Shown: positions 19,255 to 28,929, numbered from the stretch's first letter. The stretch is 64,000 nt of DNA from Hippea sp. KM1 (GCF_000526195.1 NZ_JAFP01000001.1:1214001-1278000), one strand, 5' to 3'. Notes: a model not told the origin generated them from the sequence alone. Program-made: numbers and translations.

Positions 19255-20283
19255 TTAGGCCAATACCTCCTCTCCACCGCCACCAATGGAGATAACGCCC
19301 TCTTCGTCTAACTTGCGAACCACATCCACGATGACCTTCTGCGCCCTCTCAACATCCTTAACCTTAACAGCGCCCAGGAACTCAAGCTCCTCTTTGAGTG
19401 TCTCTGCCGCCCTTGAAGACATATTCTTGAAGAATTTATCCTTAAGCTCATCGGATGCACCCTTAAGCGCCATAACAAGATCCTTCTTATCCACATGCTT
19501 AAGCAGCTCCTGGATATCCTGATCGCTGAGCTTAATAATATCCTCAAATACGAACATCATATCCCTGATCTGGCTTGCAAGATCCGGATTGTGTTCGGCT
19601 ATAGCATCTATCAAGGCCTTGGACTCCACCCTGCCCATGCGGTTGATAATCTCTGAAACCTTCCTGACGCCGCCAAGCTCAATATTGGAACCACTAACAT
19701 TCTCAAGCTTACTTTCCAGTATTTCAGAAACATGCTTAATAACCGTAGGCGATACATTCTCAAGCGATGCCATCCTCAAAGTCACATCGGCCTGAAGCTC
19801 CTTGGGCAGAAGGGATAACACCTCTGCCGCCGTTGATTGGTCTAAATGGGCCAGGATTATGGCTATCGTCTGGGGATGCTCATTCTGTATAAACTTAACA
19901 AGCTGCTTTGGGTCTATGTTCTCAAGGTAATCAAACCCATAACTCGACTCCATCATCTTTATAAGCTTATCTATGATGCGTTGAGCCTCCTCAGGCCCCA
20001 ATGTCTTAACCAGGATCTCCTTTGCATACTCAAGGCCGCCCACACTCATAAACTCCTTGGCCTTGAGCATCTTGTAAAACTCATCAACCACCTGCCTCAT
20101 TATCTTTGGATCAACCATCTTCATAAAGGCAATCTCTTTCGATATGGCCTCGATGTCCGATTTAGGCAGGTAAGAAAGCACCTTTGCAGATAGATTATCC
20201 CCCAATACAATGGTAAGGATAGCAGCCTTCTGATGCGGGGTTAAATCATCTATACTATTGATATCTGCAGCTGTTTTAGCCAT
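19255..20283 (-). CDS. fliG: Flagellar motor switch protein FliG
   Basis: FliG forms the rotor ring that contacts the stator and sets rotation direction. The 342-residue product has the N, middle and C domains. The middle-domain EHPQ motif lies in FIQNEHPQTIAIILAHL (about residue 135), and the C-terminal torque helix region has LKEELEFLGAVKVKDVERAQ with the conserved charged residues. Length and domain order are standard. It lies 16 bases after fliF and abuts fliH. Confidence 0.97.
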   Translation of the reverse strand: MAKTAADINSIDDLTPHQKAAILTIVLGDNLSAKVLSYLPKSDIEAISKEIAFMKMVDPKIMRQVVDEFYKMLKAKEFMSVGGLEYAKEILVKTLGPEEAQRIIDKLIKMMESSYGFDYLENIDPKQLVKFIQNEHPQTIAIILAHLDQSTAAEVLSLLPKELQADVTLRMASLENVSPTVIKHVSEILESKLENVSGSNIELGGVRKVSEIINRMGRVESKALIDAIAEHNPDLASQIRDMMFVFEDIIKLSDQDIQELLKHVDKKDLVMALKGASDELKDKFFKNMSSRAAETLKEELEFLGAVKVKDVERAQKVIVDVVRKLDEEGVISIGGGGEEVLA

Positions 20284-20299
20284 AACGCACCCCTAACTA

Positions 20300-21973
20300 T
20301 TACTGTTTGGGTTTTACATTTAGAAGGGTCTTTATCAGGTTTGCCACCTCCTCCGGATTCTCCTCTGCTGCCTCCCTTATCTTATCCTCCATCATGCTTG
20401 CCCTGATCTTCTCCTCATCAACAACCTCTTCCTCCTCAAGCTTCGAGGCTATCTCTTCCTCTATCTCCTTAATCGTCTTACCCTTAATCTCCTCCTCTTT
20501 TAGCTCCTCAGAGGCCTCAGCAGCCTCAGCTCCGCCCTCCTGTTGTTGTGCTGAGGCCTCCTCCTTTTTGGCCTCAACGGTCGATACGGTCATCACATTC
20601 TTAATAAACTTGCGCAGGAAGAGGAAGTAAAACAGGGCGAGCAATACGGCAATAATGATATACTTATAATAAGCGGCAACATTGATAACCATATTGCCAC
20701 CGCCAATAGAAACACCACCCATATGTTTCTCTCCCGACAAAGCAAATTTCATACAAGTAACCGTAACCCTATCACCCCTGTTCTTATCGTATCCTATAGC
20801 GCTCATAACAGCCTGCTGTATGGCGCCTATAGTATCGGCAGGCAACGGCTTGAATTTATACGAAACAACCTTACCCTTCTTATTCTTCACAGGCTCGTAT
20901 ATCCCATCAACAACCACTGCAGCGGACACCCTCTTTATCTTAACCAGCGGCCCCTCGGTTATGGTTTCTGTTTTGCCCACATCGTAATTTGTAATGGTTT
21001 TTGATTTTGAATTCTTGGCCACACCGCCACTCTGTGGGGTCTTGTTGTCTATGTTAGAGATAACCCCAGGAACACCACCGCTAACAGGTGTGGTTGAGGT
21101 GGATTCCTCATTCTGCTCACTAACCACCACGCTATTGGGGTCATAGACAATCGACCTCTTCTTTATCTTGCTAAGATCCAGATCGACATCGACGCTAACA
21201 ACAAACTTATCCTTACCCAAAATGGGGGCCAGCATGCTCTTTATCCTGTTTTTATACTGCTCCTCTATAAACTGCTTGTATTTAAGCTCATTGGCCGTCA
21301 ACAACTGCTCATCGGTGGCATTAATAGAAAGCAGATTACCGTCGCTATCGACAATCGTAACATCTTTGTATGACAATCCCGGCACAGAGGAAGCAACCAA
21401 CTTCTGAATAGCAACAATCTGCTGCTTTGTAAGCGGCCTGTAAAGATCTAAAACGATGCTTGCCGTTGGCGGCTGTTGCCTTTCTGTAAATATGGTGGGT
21501 TTCGGTATGGCTATATTGACCTTTGCGGATTTAACCTCGTTTATATTCTCGATGGTTCTTGTTAGCTCGCCCTCCAACGCCCTTATGTAATTTATGTTTT
21601 CAACAAAGTTGGTGGTCCCAAAATTCTGCTTATCAAATATCTCAAAACCCACAACACCGTGCTTTGGCAATCCCGCAGCCACAAGATCCAATCTCAGACT
21701 GTATACCATATCCTTCGGCACCTCTATAGCCGTGCCACCGTTAACAAGTTTATATTTCACACCGTGCTGGTTAAGGTATGTGACTATATCGGAGGCATCC
21801 TTTGCATTGAGATTTGTAAAAAGTGGGGCGTATGCAACCTTAGAGGATGCAACAAGTATAAAGATAATACCGGCAAGCAAAACGCCAACAGAGCTGAAGA
21901 GCACTATCCTCTGCTGGCGGTTCATTGCAGAGTAAAACTTCTTAACCTGCTCAATAAACAGTTTAAAATCCAT
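20300..21973 (-). CDS. fliF: Flagellar MS-ring protein FliF
   Basis: FliF builds the inner-membrane MS ring. The 557-residue product has two transmembrane helices (about residues 25-42 and 436-452). Between them lie the YscJ-like ring-building region (VAYAPLFTNLNAKDASDIVTYL near residue 46) and a low-complexity loop with Thr/Pro/Gly. A long acidic Glu-rich cytoplasmic tail (about 465-557) holds the FliG-binding segment at the extreme C-terminus. It is preceded by fliE with a 43-base gap. Confidence 0.96.
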   Translation of the reverse strand: MDFKLFIEQVKKFYSAMNRQQRIVLFSSVGVLLAGIIFILVASSKVAYAPLFTNLNAKDASDIVTYLNQHGVKYKLVNGGTAIEVPKDMVYSLRLDLVAAGLPKHGVVGFEIFDKQNFGTTNFVENINYIRALEGELTRTIENINEVKSAKVNIAIPKPTIFTERQQPPTASIVLDLYRPLTKQQIVAIQKLVASSVPGLSYKDVTIVDSDGNLLSINATDEQLLTANELKYKQFIEEQYKNRIKSMLAPILGKDKFVVSVDVDLDLSKIKKRSIVYDPNSVVVSEQNEESTSTTPVSGGVPGVISNIDNKTPQSGGVAKNSKSKTITNYDVGKTETITEGPLVKIKRVSAAVVVDGIYEPVKNKKGKVVSYKFKPLPADTIGAIQQAVMSAIGYDKNRGDRVTVTCMKFALSGEKHMGGVSIGGGNMVINVAAYYKYIIIAVLLALFYFLFLRKFIKNVMTVSTVEAKKEEASAQQQEGGAEAAEASEELKEEEIKGKTIKEIEEEIASKLEEEEVVDEEKIRASMMEDKIREAAEENPEEVANLIKTLLNVKPKQ

Positions 21974-22016
21974 GTTAAGACAATATAATAAAAACGGTTA
22001 ATTTAGCAACAAAAAA

Positions 22017-22313
22017 CTATACTTGCATGCGCATTATTTCTTTGTAGGCCTCAATGGCTTTGTTGCGGATCTCTGTAAGGAGCTTTAGGGAGACATCGGC
22101 CTTCTCTATGGCCATAACGGCATCCTGGATGTTCTCCATCTTGCCTGCGGCTATATCCTTTATAGACTCATCAGCCTTATTCTGAAGCTTATTCACCTCA
22201 TCGAGGGACTTTTTCAGTATATCGGCAAATGAGTCCCCTTCTATCTTCTCCTTTTTGGGTTTGCTTTCAATCTGGCTATCTATGGGCTTTAGTTGAATAT
22301 CCTTTACATCCAT
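22017..22313 (-). CDS. fliE: Flagellar hook-basal body protein FliE
   Basis: FliE joins the MS ring to the proximal rod. The 98-residue product has the family pattern: a polar N-terminus, then SFADILKKSLDEVNKLQNKAD and the C-terminal VSLKLLTEIRNKAIEAYKEIMRMQ. It has no signal peptide because it is exported by the flagellar type III path. It lies between flgC and fliF as expected. Confidence 0.96.
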   Translation of the reverse strand: MDVKDIQLKPIDSQIESKPKKEKIEGDSFADILKKSLDEVNKLQNKADESIKDIAAGKMENIQDAVMAIEKADVSLKLLTEIRNKAIEAYKEIMRMQV

Positions 22314-22347
22314 CTTACCACCATAATAACCCGTTTAATGCCATTTT

Positions 22348-22761
22348 TCAAGCCCTTAATACACCTAATGCTGCCTGGATCATCTGCTTTGCCGAATCTA
22401 TAACTGAGGCATTGGCCTGATATGTTCTCATGGCATCTATGAGATTTGTCATCTCAACAACGGGGTTTATATTGGGATATGCCACATAACCGTCCTTGTT
22501 AGCCAAAGGATTTGACGGGTCATACACCAACTTCGGCGGCGAATCATCCCTTACAACATCCTTAACCTCAACGGTCTTAAGCACATCGGAAAACTTAGAA
22601 TAGCCGACAGCCTCAAAGATCACATCCCTCCTTTTGTATGGTCCGCCCTCCTGGGTTTCAACCGTGTCGGCATTGGCTATGTTTGACGATATTATATTCA
22701 TCCTTAATCGCTGGGCGCTCATGCCGCTTGAGGCTATGTTCATGCTATCGAATATACTCAT
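22348..22761 (-). CDS. flgC: Flagellar basal-body rod protein FlgC
   Basis: This 137-residue proximal rod protein has the N-terminal rod motif SGMSAQRLRMNIISSNIANADT and GPYKRRDVIFEA. The C-terminal coiled-coil end NPVVEMTNLIDAMRTYQANASVI is shared by rod and hook proteins. It follows flgB by 9 bases. Confidence 0.97.
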   Translation of the reverse strand: MSIFDSMNIASSGMSAQRLRMNIISSNIANADTVETQEGGPYKRRDVIFEAVGYSKFSDVLKTVEVKDVVRDDSPPKLVYDPSNPLANKDGYVAYPNINPVVEMTNLIDAMRTYQANASVIDSAKQMIQAALGVLRA

Positions 22762-22770
22762 TCAACCCTC

Positions 22771-23169
22771 CTATGCATTTCTTGTCGATGATATTATATC
22801 CTTATACTCATTGAACTTATAGCGCTCAAATGCCGTCAGGGCATTGATAAGCAGCGTGTTCTTTGCCAGATGCGTAAGTTCTTTATCCAGTTTTACATTA
22901 TTCTGGTCGTTTTTAACAAGATAATCGTCTCTGTCCCTTTTAATCAAAAACTCAAGCCCATCTTTGGGCTCTATGTGTCTTGGATCCTCCTTTTTAAGCT
23001 CTATATCCTTACTCTTCAGAGAGAGTATATCCTTAAAGGGTATGTGCTTAGCCTTATAGTGCGGGGTATCTGCATTTGCTATATTGCTGGCTATAACATC
23101 CTGCCTCAACACGGCAACATCGAGGCCGTATTTTATATAATCAAATGTCGAATCATTCAAAAACGGCAT
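22771..23169 (-). CDS. flgB: Flagellar basal-body rod protein FlgB
   Basis: This 132-residue proximal rod protein has the motif VIASNIANADTPHYKAKHIPF at residues ~25-45 and a C-terminal helix with NALTAFERYKF. It is the first gene of flgBC-fliEFGHIJ-motE. The start has an AAGGGAGG site. Only 94 bases separate it from the divergent HD-GYP gene, so its promoter must lie there; a TAATAT box is visible near 23185 on the minus strand but no clear partner box. Confidence 0.97.
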   Translation of the reverse strand: MPFLNDSTFDYIKYGLDVAVLRQDVIASNIANADTPHYKAKHIPFKDILSLKSKDIELKKEDPRHIEPKDGLEFLIKRDRDDYLVKNDQNNVKLDKELTHLAKNTLLINALTAFERYKFNEYKDIISSTRNA

Positions 23170-23226
23170 CCTGCACCTCCCTTGAGTATATTAGCAAAAA
23201 ATATTCCCAAAAAACCGAGCTTTTCG

Positions 23227-23255
23227 TTGACCTTATACAAAAATTGTTATAGAAT
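23227..23255 (+). promoter_or_regulatory. Sigma-70 promoter placing the HD-GYP mRNA start at the start codon
   Basis: TTGACC (23227-23232), a 17-base spacer and TAGAAT (23250-23255). The expected start near 23262 is within two bases of the ATG at 23264, and no ribosome binding site precedes that ATG. This implies a leaderless transcript. Confidence 0.7.
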
Positions 23256-23263
23256 TTGCAATT

Positions 23264-25381
23264 ATGGGGGGAGATGGTTCACTGCTTCTTAAGGCCTTAG
23301 AACTATCAAACAGGATAGTCAAAGGCGATTATAAGAAACACAACTGGAAACTCATACTGGACAACATTGCCCAGCTATGCGGCGTTGACGGTGCCTTTAT
23401 AGGCTTTTGGGATAGTGGATACATAAAATTCAAACACTCATCCTTCTTCATGGCAGAGAACTATCCAAAGCAGATCTATCCCCAGCTCTATGAGGTGCCT
23501 TTAGAATCAAGAAGAGAATTCCACGACAGGCTAAAAAAAGACGGGCATCTCATCATCAACGATTACCAAAACTATCCTCTGGCGCTAAAGTCGTGGCTGG
23601 ATGTGGGCCTGAAATCCCTTCTTGCCGTGCTGATAAAAACAAAGGACGAAATATACGGCTCGCTCCACCTGATAAGCCTAAAAAAGATCAAATCGTTCTC
23701 AGAAGAAGAGATAAAGATACTAAAGACCATCGCAGACACAATAGCATCGGAGCTTCAAAAGGAATCATACATAAAACAGATAGAGATAGAAAGAGAAAAG
23801 AACAAAAGACAGTTAGAGCTGTTTAAGCTTTTGGATTCCAAGCTATCGCAGAATGTATCCATTAGCCTGATAGCCCAGGCGTTGAGGAAGATAAAGGACC
23901 TGGCAGGCGCAAAGATGCTGTGTTTTCTGTTTGCCTCAGAGAACCTTTACATAACATTAAACGACAAGATAGAGGTGGGCGATATAGAGGCAAGCAAGAA
24001 GAACATGATATACAACCTATGGAAAACAAACACAAAAACCATATCACAGAGCTGCTCCACCGACAAAACATACCCGAAATACTGCGTTTACATACCGGCA
24101 ACATCAAAGGGAAAGGTTGTGGGCGTCTTTGGTTTTGGATTCAGTCAGGAGCCGCCAGATGAGTTTAAATCAGAGCTTGAAACATTCCAGAGTGCCTTGA
24201 CCCATTTCATATCCATCGTTTACACATACAAAACCATCCGCTCTGTTTTCAGCGAACTCTCAGAAACAGAGGAAGGCCTTATCCAGGCATTTGTCTATTC
24301 CACAGAGGCCAAGGATATATACACCAGGGGGCACTCCGAGCATGTCGCCAGATATTCAAAGCTAATAGCCAGGAAGTTGGGATTGGACATATACCAGCAG
24401 GAGATGATGTACAATGCCGGTCTATTGCACGATATAGGAAAGATAGGCATACCCGATGCCATATTGCTAAAACCCGGCAAATTAACACCGTTTGAGTTTG
24501 AGATTATGAAATACCACCCTATAATCTCATACGAAATCGTAAAGAATGTTCCAAAATTCAAGGGTATTGCAAAATGCATCAGGCATCACCACGAAAAGTT
24601 AGATGGCAGCGGATACCCCGATGGACTATCCGGAAACGAGATAGAGTTAGGGGCCCGTATACTGGCCATTGCCGATATATACGACGCCTTGACAACAGAC
24701 AGGCCGTATAGAAAGGCCCTAAAGCCAACAGAGGCCATAGAGATCATGAAATCCGAAAAGATAGATCAGAGCATACTCTCAAAGGTCGAGGATGTGCTGG
24801 TTAGCAGCTTCATAGAGGAGATAACATGCAAAGGCACATTCATACCGGAAAAGATAGATTACTTCCGCAAGCACATAACAGAGATGGATTACATGACAGG
24901 CCTAAAAAGGAGAAGCTATCTTGTGCGTATAATGGATAGCTACATACAGAAAAAAGAACCGTTTACGCTGTTTATGGTCGATGTAAAGAACATGTCATAC
25001 ATAAACCACAAATACGGCAGGCTGGTGGGTGACAGGATCATACTCTTTTTGGCTGAGGCCTTAAAAGGGATAATAAACAAAGAGGCATTAGCCAGAACAT
25101 CGGCCGATGCGTTCATGTTTATGTATTTAGGCAAAAACACAGAGGAGTTTCACAAAAACATATCGGAGAAGCTGAAAAACGGCATCATAGACAAGATAAA
25201 AAGCAAAAGCTGCATAATAAACGAAGATGAAGCAAAAAACATCATCGGATGCTATATAACCTATGCCAAATACCCCCAGGAGGGCAAAACATCCGACGAA
25301 TTGATGTATATATGCTCGCTAAAAAAGAGAAAAGAAGCTTTGAATTACTATGCGGGGCTTTATTCTAAAGAAGATAGCTGA
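23264..25381 (+). CDS. GAF-GAF-HD-GYP regulator with degenerate C-terminal GGDEF
   Basis: This 705-residue soluble protein is a probable cyclic-di-GMP phosphodiesterase. Two GAF-like sensor regions (about 27-165 and 195-320) precede a complete HD-GYP domain. Its motifs are LLHDIGKIGIPD with HD at 389-390, the HHH at 441-443, and DGSGYPDG at 447-454. A C-terminal GGDEF-like domain (about 540-700) follows, in which the GGDEF signature has become SADAF (612-616), so it cannot be an active cyclase and may bind GTP or serve as a sensor. The order HD-GYP then GGDEF is unusual and is shared with the gene at 36356. It is divergent from flgB and heads a four-gene overlapping operon. Confidence 0.9.
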   Translation: MGGDGSLLLKALELSNRIVKGDYKKHNWKLILDNIAQLCGVDGAFIGFWDSGYIKFKHSSFFMAENYPKQIYPQLYEVPLESRREFHDRLKKDGHLIINDYQNYPLALKSWLDVGLKSLLAVLIKTKDEIYGSLHLISLKKIKSFSEEEIKILKTIADTIASELQKESYIKQIEIEREKNKRQLELFKLLDSKLSQNVSISLIAQALRKIKDLAGAKMLCFLFASENLYITLNDKIEVGDIEASKKNMIYNLWKTNTKTISQSCSTDKTYPKYCVYIPATSKGKVVGVFGFGFSQEPPDEFKSELETFQSALTHFISIVYTYKTIRSVFSELSETEEGLIQAFVYSTEAKDIYTRGHSEHVARYSKLIARKLGLDIYQQEMMYNAGLLHDIGKIGIPDAILLKPGKLTPFEFEIMKYHPIISYEIVKNVPKFKGIAKCIRHHHEKLDGSGYPDGLSGNEIELGARILAIADIYDALTTDRPYRKALKPTEAIEIMKSEKIDQSILSKVEDVLVSSFIEEITCKGTFIPEKIDYFRKHITEMDYMTGLKRRSYLVRIMDSYIQKKEPFTLFMVDVKNMSYINHKYGRLVGDRIILFLAEALKGIINKEALARTSADAFMFMYLGKNTEEFHKNISEKLKNGIIDKIKSKSCIINEDEAKNIIGCYITYAKYPQEGKTSDELMYICSLKKRKEALNYYAGLYSKEDS

Positions 25382-26318
25382 GCTAATCCCCACATTCTTC
25401 GGTATAACATTCATAATATTCTTCATAATCCACCTATCACCGGGAAATCCCGTAAATGCAACGGGTGGCTTTAACCCCAATGTATCATACGAATCGCTCA
25501 AAAATATGGAAAAGATATACCACCTAAACGAGCCGCTCTATATCCAATACCTGGATTGGTTAAAATCGTTCTTCAGGTTGGATTTCGGATATAGCCTAAT
25601 AGACGGTGTAAGTGTATGGGACAAAATAGCCTATAGCCTTCCCATAACGCTAATAATAAACATCGTGGTATTGCTGTTGTCCCTTGCAATATCCATACCC
25701 ATAGGCATAATTGGGGCAGCAAAGAAGGATTCCATTGTTGATAAATTCCTAACATTCTTTGTGTTCAGTGGATATTCCATGCCGTCGTTCTGGCTGGCAC
25801 TCCTGCTTATGATATTGCTCTCTGTTAAATGGCACCTCTTGCCCCTTGCGGGCCTGCACTCCTTCAATGTAAAAGAGGGCAGCCTACCCTATTACATCGA
25901 TATGGCAAAACACCTAACAATACCTATTTTTATCGGCGTCTTTGGGTCTTTGGCCGGCTTTTCAAGATACATCAGAAGCGGCGTTGTCGACACATTAGAG
26001 AAGGATTTTATAAAGCTTATGTTTATGCGGGGCATCAGCCCAAAAACCATCCTATACAAACATGCCCTGAAGAACGCCCTATTGCCGCTTATTACGATAA
26101 TGGGGCTATCCATACCCTCCCTGATTGGTGGAAGCGTGATCATAGAGTCTATCTTTGCCATACCCGGCATGGGGAGGCTGTTTTACCTTTCTGCAATGGC
26201 AAGGGATTACCCCACCGTCATGGGTATATTGACCATAAGCACTATTCTTACACTCATTGGAAACCTCATAGCAGACATATGTTATGCGATAGTGGATCCA
26301 AGGATAAAGTATGAATAA
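25350..26318 (+). CDS. ABC transporter permease, DppB/OppB type (orphan)
   Basis: This 322-residue inner-membrane protein has about six transmembrane segments. It opens with the DppB pattern ILKKIAELIPTFFGITFIIFF, followed by the HLSPGNP segment. The EAA-type coupling loop is MFMRGISPKTILYKHALKNALLP (about residues 225-247). DppB imports peptides or nickel together with DppC, DppA and DppD/F. None of these partners is in the window, so its partner and substrate are unknown. The start lies 32 bases inside the HD-GYP gene and the end overlaps the radical SAM gene by 8 bases. The MRGFIL start fits the family's usual N-terminus. Confidence 0.88.
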   Translation: MRGFILKKIAELIPTFFGITFIIFFIIHLSPGNPVNATGGFNPNVSYESLKNMEKIYHLNEPLYIQYLDWLKSFFRLDFGYSLIDGVSVWDKIAYSLPITLIINIVVLLLSLAISIPIGIIGAAKKDSIVDKFLTFFVFSGYSMPSFWLALLLMILLSVKWHLLPLAGLHSFNVKEGSLPYYIDMAKHLTIPIFIGVFGSLAGFSRYIRSGVVDTLEKDFIKLMFMRGISPKTILYKHALKNALLPLITIMGLSIPSLIGGSVIIESIFAIPGMGRLFYLSAMARDYPTVMGILTISTILTLIGNLIADICYAIVDPRIKYE

Positions 26319-27258
26319 CACAAAACCCATATACCTAAAAACATACAAAGAGGGTAAGTTGGATGAGAAGATAGAGAAGGCCTACGAGATGCTCAAAAGC
26401 TGCAGGCTATGCCCGAGGGTCTGCAGGGTCAACAGATTGGCTGGCAAAAAGGGCATATGCAATACGGCCGAATTGCCAGCTGTGGCAGATTATTTTCCGC
26501 ATTTCGGAGAGGAGGATGTGCTTGTTGGCAAAAACGGCTCAGGCACGATATTCATATCCTGCTGCAACCTGTTGTGTATATATTGCCAGAACTCATCCAC
26601 AAGCCATCTGTGTGAGGGCAGGACGGTCTCTATCGAGGAGTTCTCACAAATGATGCTATCACTGCAAAGGCAGGGATGCCACAACATAAACATAGTGACC
26701 CCAACCCACATAGTTCCTCAATTCCTCAAAGCCCTAAAATTGGCAATAGAAGACGGCTTAAGCATACCCATCGTTTACAACACAAGCGGCTATGAATTAC
26801 CGGAAACGCTAAACCTGTTAGACGGCATTATAGACATATACATGCCGGATTTTAAATATTGGGATAGCAAAACTGCAGAGGCATACTCATCTGCCAAAGA
26901 CTATCCCCAGATAACAAAAAACGCCATAAAGATAATGCATAAGCAGGTTGGCGACCTGGTAATAGAAGACGGCATAGCAAAAAGGGGGCTTATCATAAGG
27001 CATCTGGTTCTTCCCAACAGGCTTGCAGGCACAAAGGAGATAGTAAACTTCATAGCCAAAGAGGTATCGCCCAACACATACACAAACATAATGGCACAAT
27101 ACAGGCCCTTAGGCTTGGCATACAGATTCGAAGAGATAGCAAGACCAATCACGGAGGAGGAGTATTTAGAGGCGCTGTTGTGGGCAATTGAGGCAGGCTT
27201 AAGGCGGCTGGACAACAGTTGTCTGGATTTTCTTAAAAGAAGGGGTATAAATCCATGA
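26311..27258 (+). CDS. PflX-like radical SAM protein
   Basis: This 315-residue protein carries the radical SAM cluster motif CNLLCIYC (CX3CX2C, about residues 87-94). Before it lies a Cys-rich N-terminal region (SCRLCPRVCRVNRLAGKKGIC) typical of the PflX/COG1313 group of putative pyruvate-formate-lyase-activating-like enzymes. The SAM-binding surroundings IVTPTHIVPQ and YNTSGYE are present. The true substrate of this group is not established. It overlaps the permease gene by 8 bases and zapE by 4. Confidence 0.88.
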   Translation: MNNTKPIYLKTYKEGKLDEKIEKAYEMLKSCRLCPRVCRVNRLAGKKGICNTAELPAVADYFPHFGEEDVLVGKNGSGTIFISCCNLLCIYCQNSSTSHLCEGRTVSIEEFSQMMLSLQRQGCHNINIVTPTHIVPQFLKALKLAIEDGLSIPIVYNTSGYELPETLNLLDGIIDIYMPDFKYWDSKTAEAYSSAKDYPQITKNAIKIMHKQVGDLVIEDGIAKRGLIIRHLVLPNRLAGTKEIVNFIAKEVSPNTYTNIMAQYRPLGLAYRFEEIARPITEEEYLEALLWAIEAGLRRLDNSCLDFLKRRGINP

Positions 27259-28301
27259 AAAACGCCATATCGTTAAACGAATTAGACTTCTCATCACCCA
27301 TAGAGACCATCATAAACCAAAACACCATACCACCCAAATTCAAGGGATGCTCCTTTGACAACTATATACCAAACAAGGATTACCCATCCCAAAAACAGGC
27401 AAAGGAGCGCCTGATAGAATTAGTGCAACAGATAGAGACCTTCAAGAGAAAAACACCAAAAAACAAGCTGTTGCGCAAGCTCATAAAAACCTCAAAACCG
27501 CCACACATATACTTAGACGGCGTGTTCGGTGTGGGCAAAACCCATCTGCTTGCCTCCATAGGCAATGCATATAGGGGAAAGAAGCTGTTTATATCCTTCT
27601 CCGAACTCATGTATCTGATTGCCTACTATACCCTTCTGGATGTGGTTGATATGCTATCACAATACGACATAGTGCTTTTGGATGAGTTTGAGGTTGACGA
27701 TCCAGGAGATGCCATGATGGGCATAAACTTCATAAGGGAGATAAACAAAACCGACACTGTTGTTATAGCCACATCCAACACGCTTCCCTCTCAGCTGGGG
27801 GCAAGAAAGTTAGACATGCTAACATTCAAAGCCAGAATGGGGTCATTGATCAACTCATTTGAAACAATAATAATCGACGGTGAGGATTACAGATTCAAAC
27901 AACCCAGCCTGAATTTCAGCATCTCAAACTCAAACCTTAAAGAGATATTCGGCAAATATCAACCCAAAGAAAAGCTAAAACTCTATGTAAACTTTGAGGA
28001 GCTCATAGAAAAACTAAAAGAAATCCATCCGACAAGATACAGAAACATAGCCTATTCCCTGGATGCCTTGTTCATAGAAAACCTAAGGCCCTTCAACGAT
28101 ATGGAACTGATGGATGCATTGAGGTTTACCTACTTGATAGACATGCTCTATTACGGCGATGTGAATATATTTGCAAGCTCCAACATCGATAACATATGGA
28201 ACCTGTTTCATCAGGATCTAAAAGAGGGCAAATTTAAAACAAAGATAGGCAGATGCCTTTCACGGTTAGAGGAAAAATGCGTGCTTGTTAAACCAGATTG
28301 A
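27255..28301 (+). CDS. zapE: AFG1/ZapE-family ATPase
   Basis: This 348-residue cytoplasmic P-loop ATPase has Walker A in YLDGVFGVGKTHLL (about residues 91-104) and Walker B in IVLLDEFEVDDPGDAM (about 139-154). The arginine-finger region KARMGSLINSFET follows. These match AFG1/ZapE, which in proteobacteria associates with the divisome. Unusually the Walker B region reads DEFEV rather than the usual DEFFV. It is the last gene of the HD-GYP operon, and its 3' end overlaps the opposing gph gene by 14 bases. Confidence 0.85.
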   Translation: MKNAISLNELDFSSPIETIINQNTIPPKFKGCSFDNYIPNKDYPSQKQAKERLIELVQQIETFKRKTPKNKLLRKLIKTSKPPHIYLDGVFGVGKTHLLASIGNAYRGKKLFISFSELMYLIAYYTLLDVVDMLSQYDIVLLDEFEVDDPGDAMMGINFIREINKTDTVVIATSNTLPSQLGARKLDMLTFKARMGSLINSFETIIIDGEDYRFKQPSLNFSISNSNLKEIFGKYQPKEKLKLYVNFEELIEKLKEIHPTRYRNIAYSLDALFIENLRPFNDMELMDALRFTYLIDMLYYGDVNIFASSNIDNIWNLFHQDLKEGKFKTKIGRCLSRLEEKCVLVKPD

Positions 28302-28929
28302 GCAGCTCGATCGGCTTTTTCAATACAAAATCGACCTCGTATTGCCTTAAAATATCCTCACCCCTAAAACCGTATGCAGCCCAGCCTATTTTTACGCCGG
28401 CTGCTCTTGCTGCCTCTATATCGTTTTCAGAATCCCCCACCATTACCCCGCCGTCTAACTCCAAACCGTGCCTATCCCTTAGCGTCAATATGGGTTGCGG
28501 ATGGGGTTTTCTAAAGGGGAGGCTATCGCCGCACACCACATCCCTGAAGTATCCATCTATACCCAATCCTTCAAGCACCCGTTTTGTAAATATGAAGCTC
28601 TTATTGGTGATGACAAACATCTGGGTATTCTTTGTCTTTAACCTCTCAAGCACATCCAATACGCCCTCATACAGAACCGTATTATCCAATAGGTGTTCGT
28701 AGTAATGGGCAAAGAAAAACTCCATCACCCCATCAAATAGATGAACCGCATTCTCCTCCTTTAAGCAATCCTCCACCAACCTCCTAACACCGTTGCCCAC
28801 AAAGCTATAGATCTTCTCGTTTGGAAGCGGTTTTAGGGAAAACTCAACCAATGCGGCGTTTATGCTATTTGCAAGATCCAGGCGGGAATCTATGAGAGTG
28901 CCGTCAAGGTCAAAGAGAACAAACCTCAT
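28288..28929 (-). CDS. gph: HAD-family phosphoglycolate phosphatase-like hydrolase
   Basis: This 213-residue HAD hydrolase has motif I FDLDGTLIDSR (nucleophile Asp near residue 6), motif II FVITNKS, and the motif III/IV region FRKPHPQPIL then VGDSENDIEAARAAG. It is most like phosphoglycolate phosphatase. The ATG at 28929 abuts the T-tract of the fabF terminator and has no ribosome binding site. A TTG start at 28947 would lie inside the terminator stem and is less likely. How it is transcribed after the terminator is unclear. Substrate is by family resemblance only. Confidence 0.85.
   Translation of the reverse strand: MRFVLFDLDGTLIDSRLDLANSINAALVEFSLKPLPNEKIYSFVGNGVRRLVEDCLKEENAVHLFDGVMEFFFAHYYEHLLDNTVLYEGVLDVLERLKTKNTQMFVITNKSFIFTKRVLEGLGIDGYFRDVVCGDSLPFRKPHPQPILTLRDRHGLELDGGVMVGDSENDIEAARAAGVKIGWAAYGFRGEDILRQYEVDFVLKKPIELLNLV

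Noticed and set aside
20300-20630. Ser/Leu-rich open frames opposite the Glu-rich tails of FliF and FliH
   Set aside because: These are antisense shadows of Glu/Lys-rich coding sequence.
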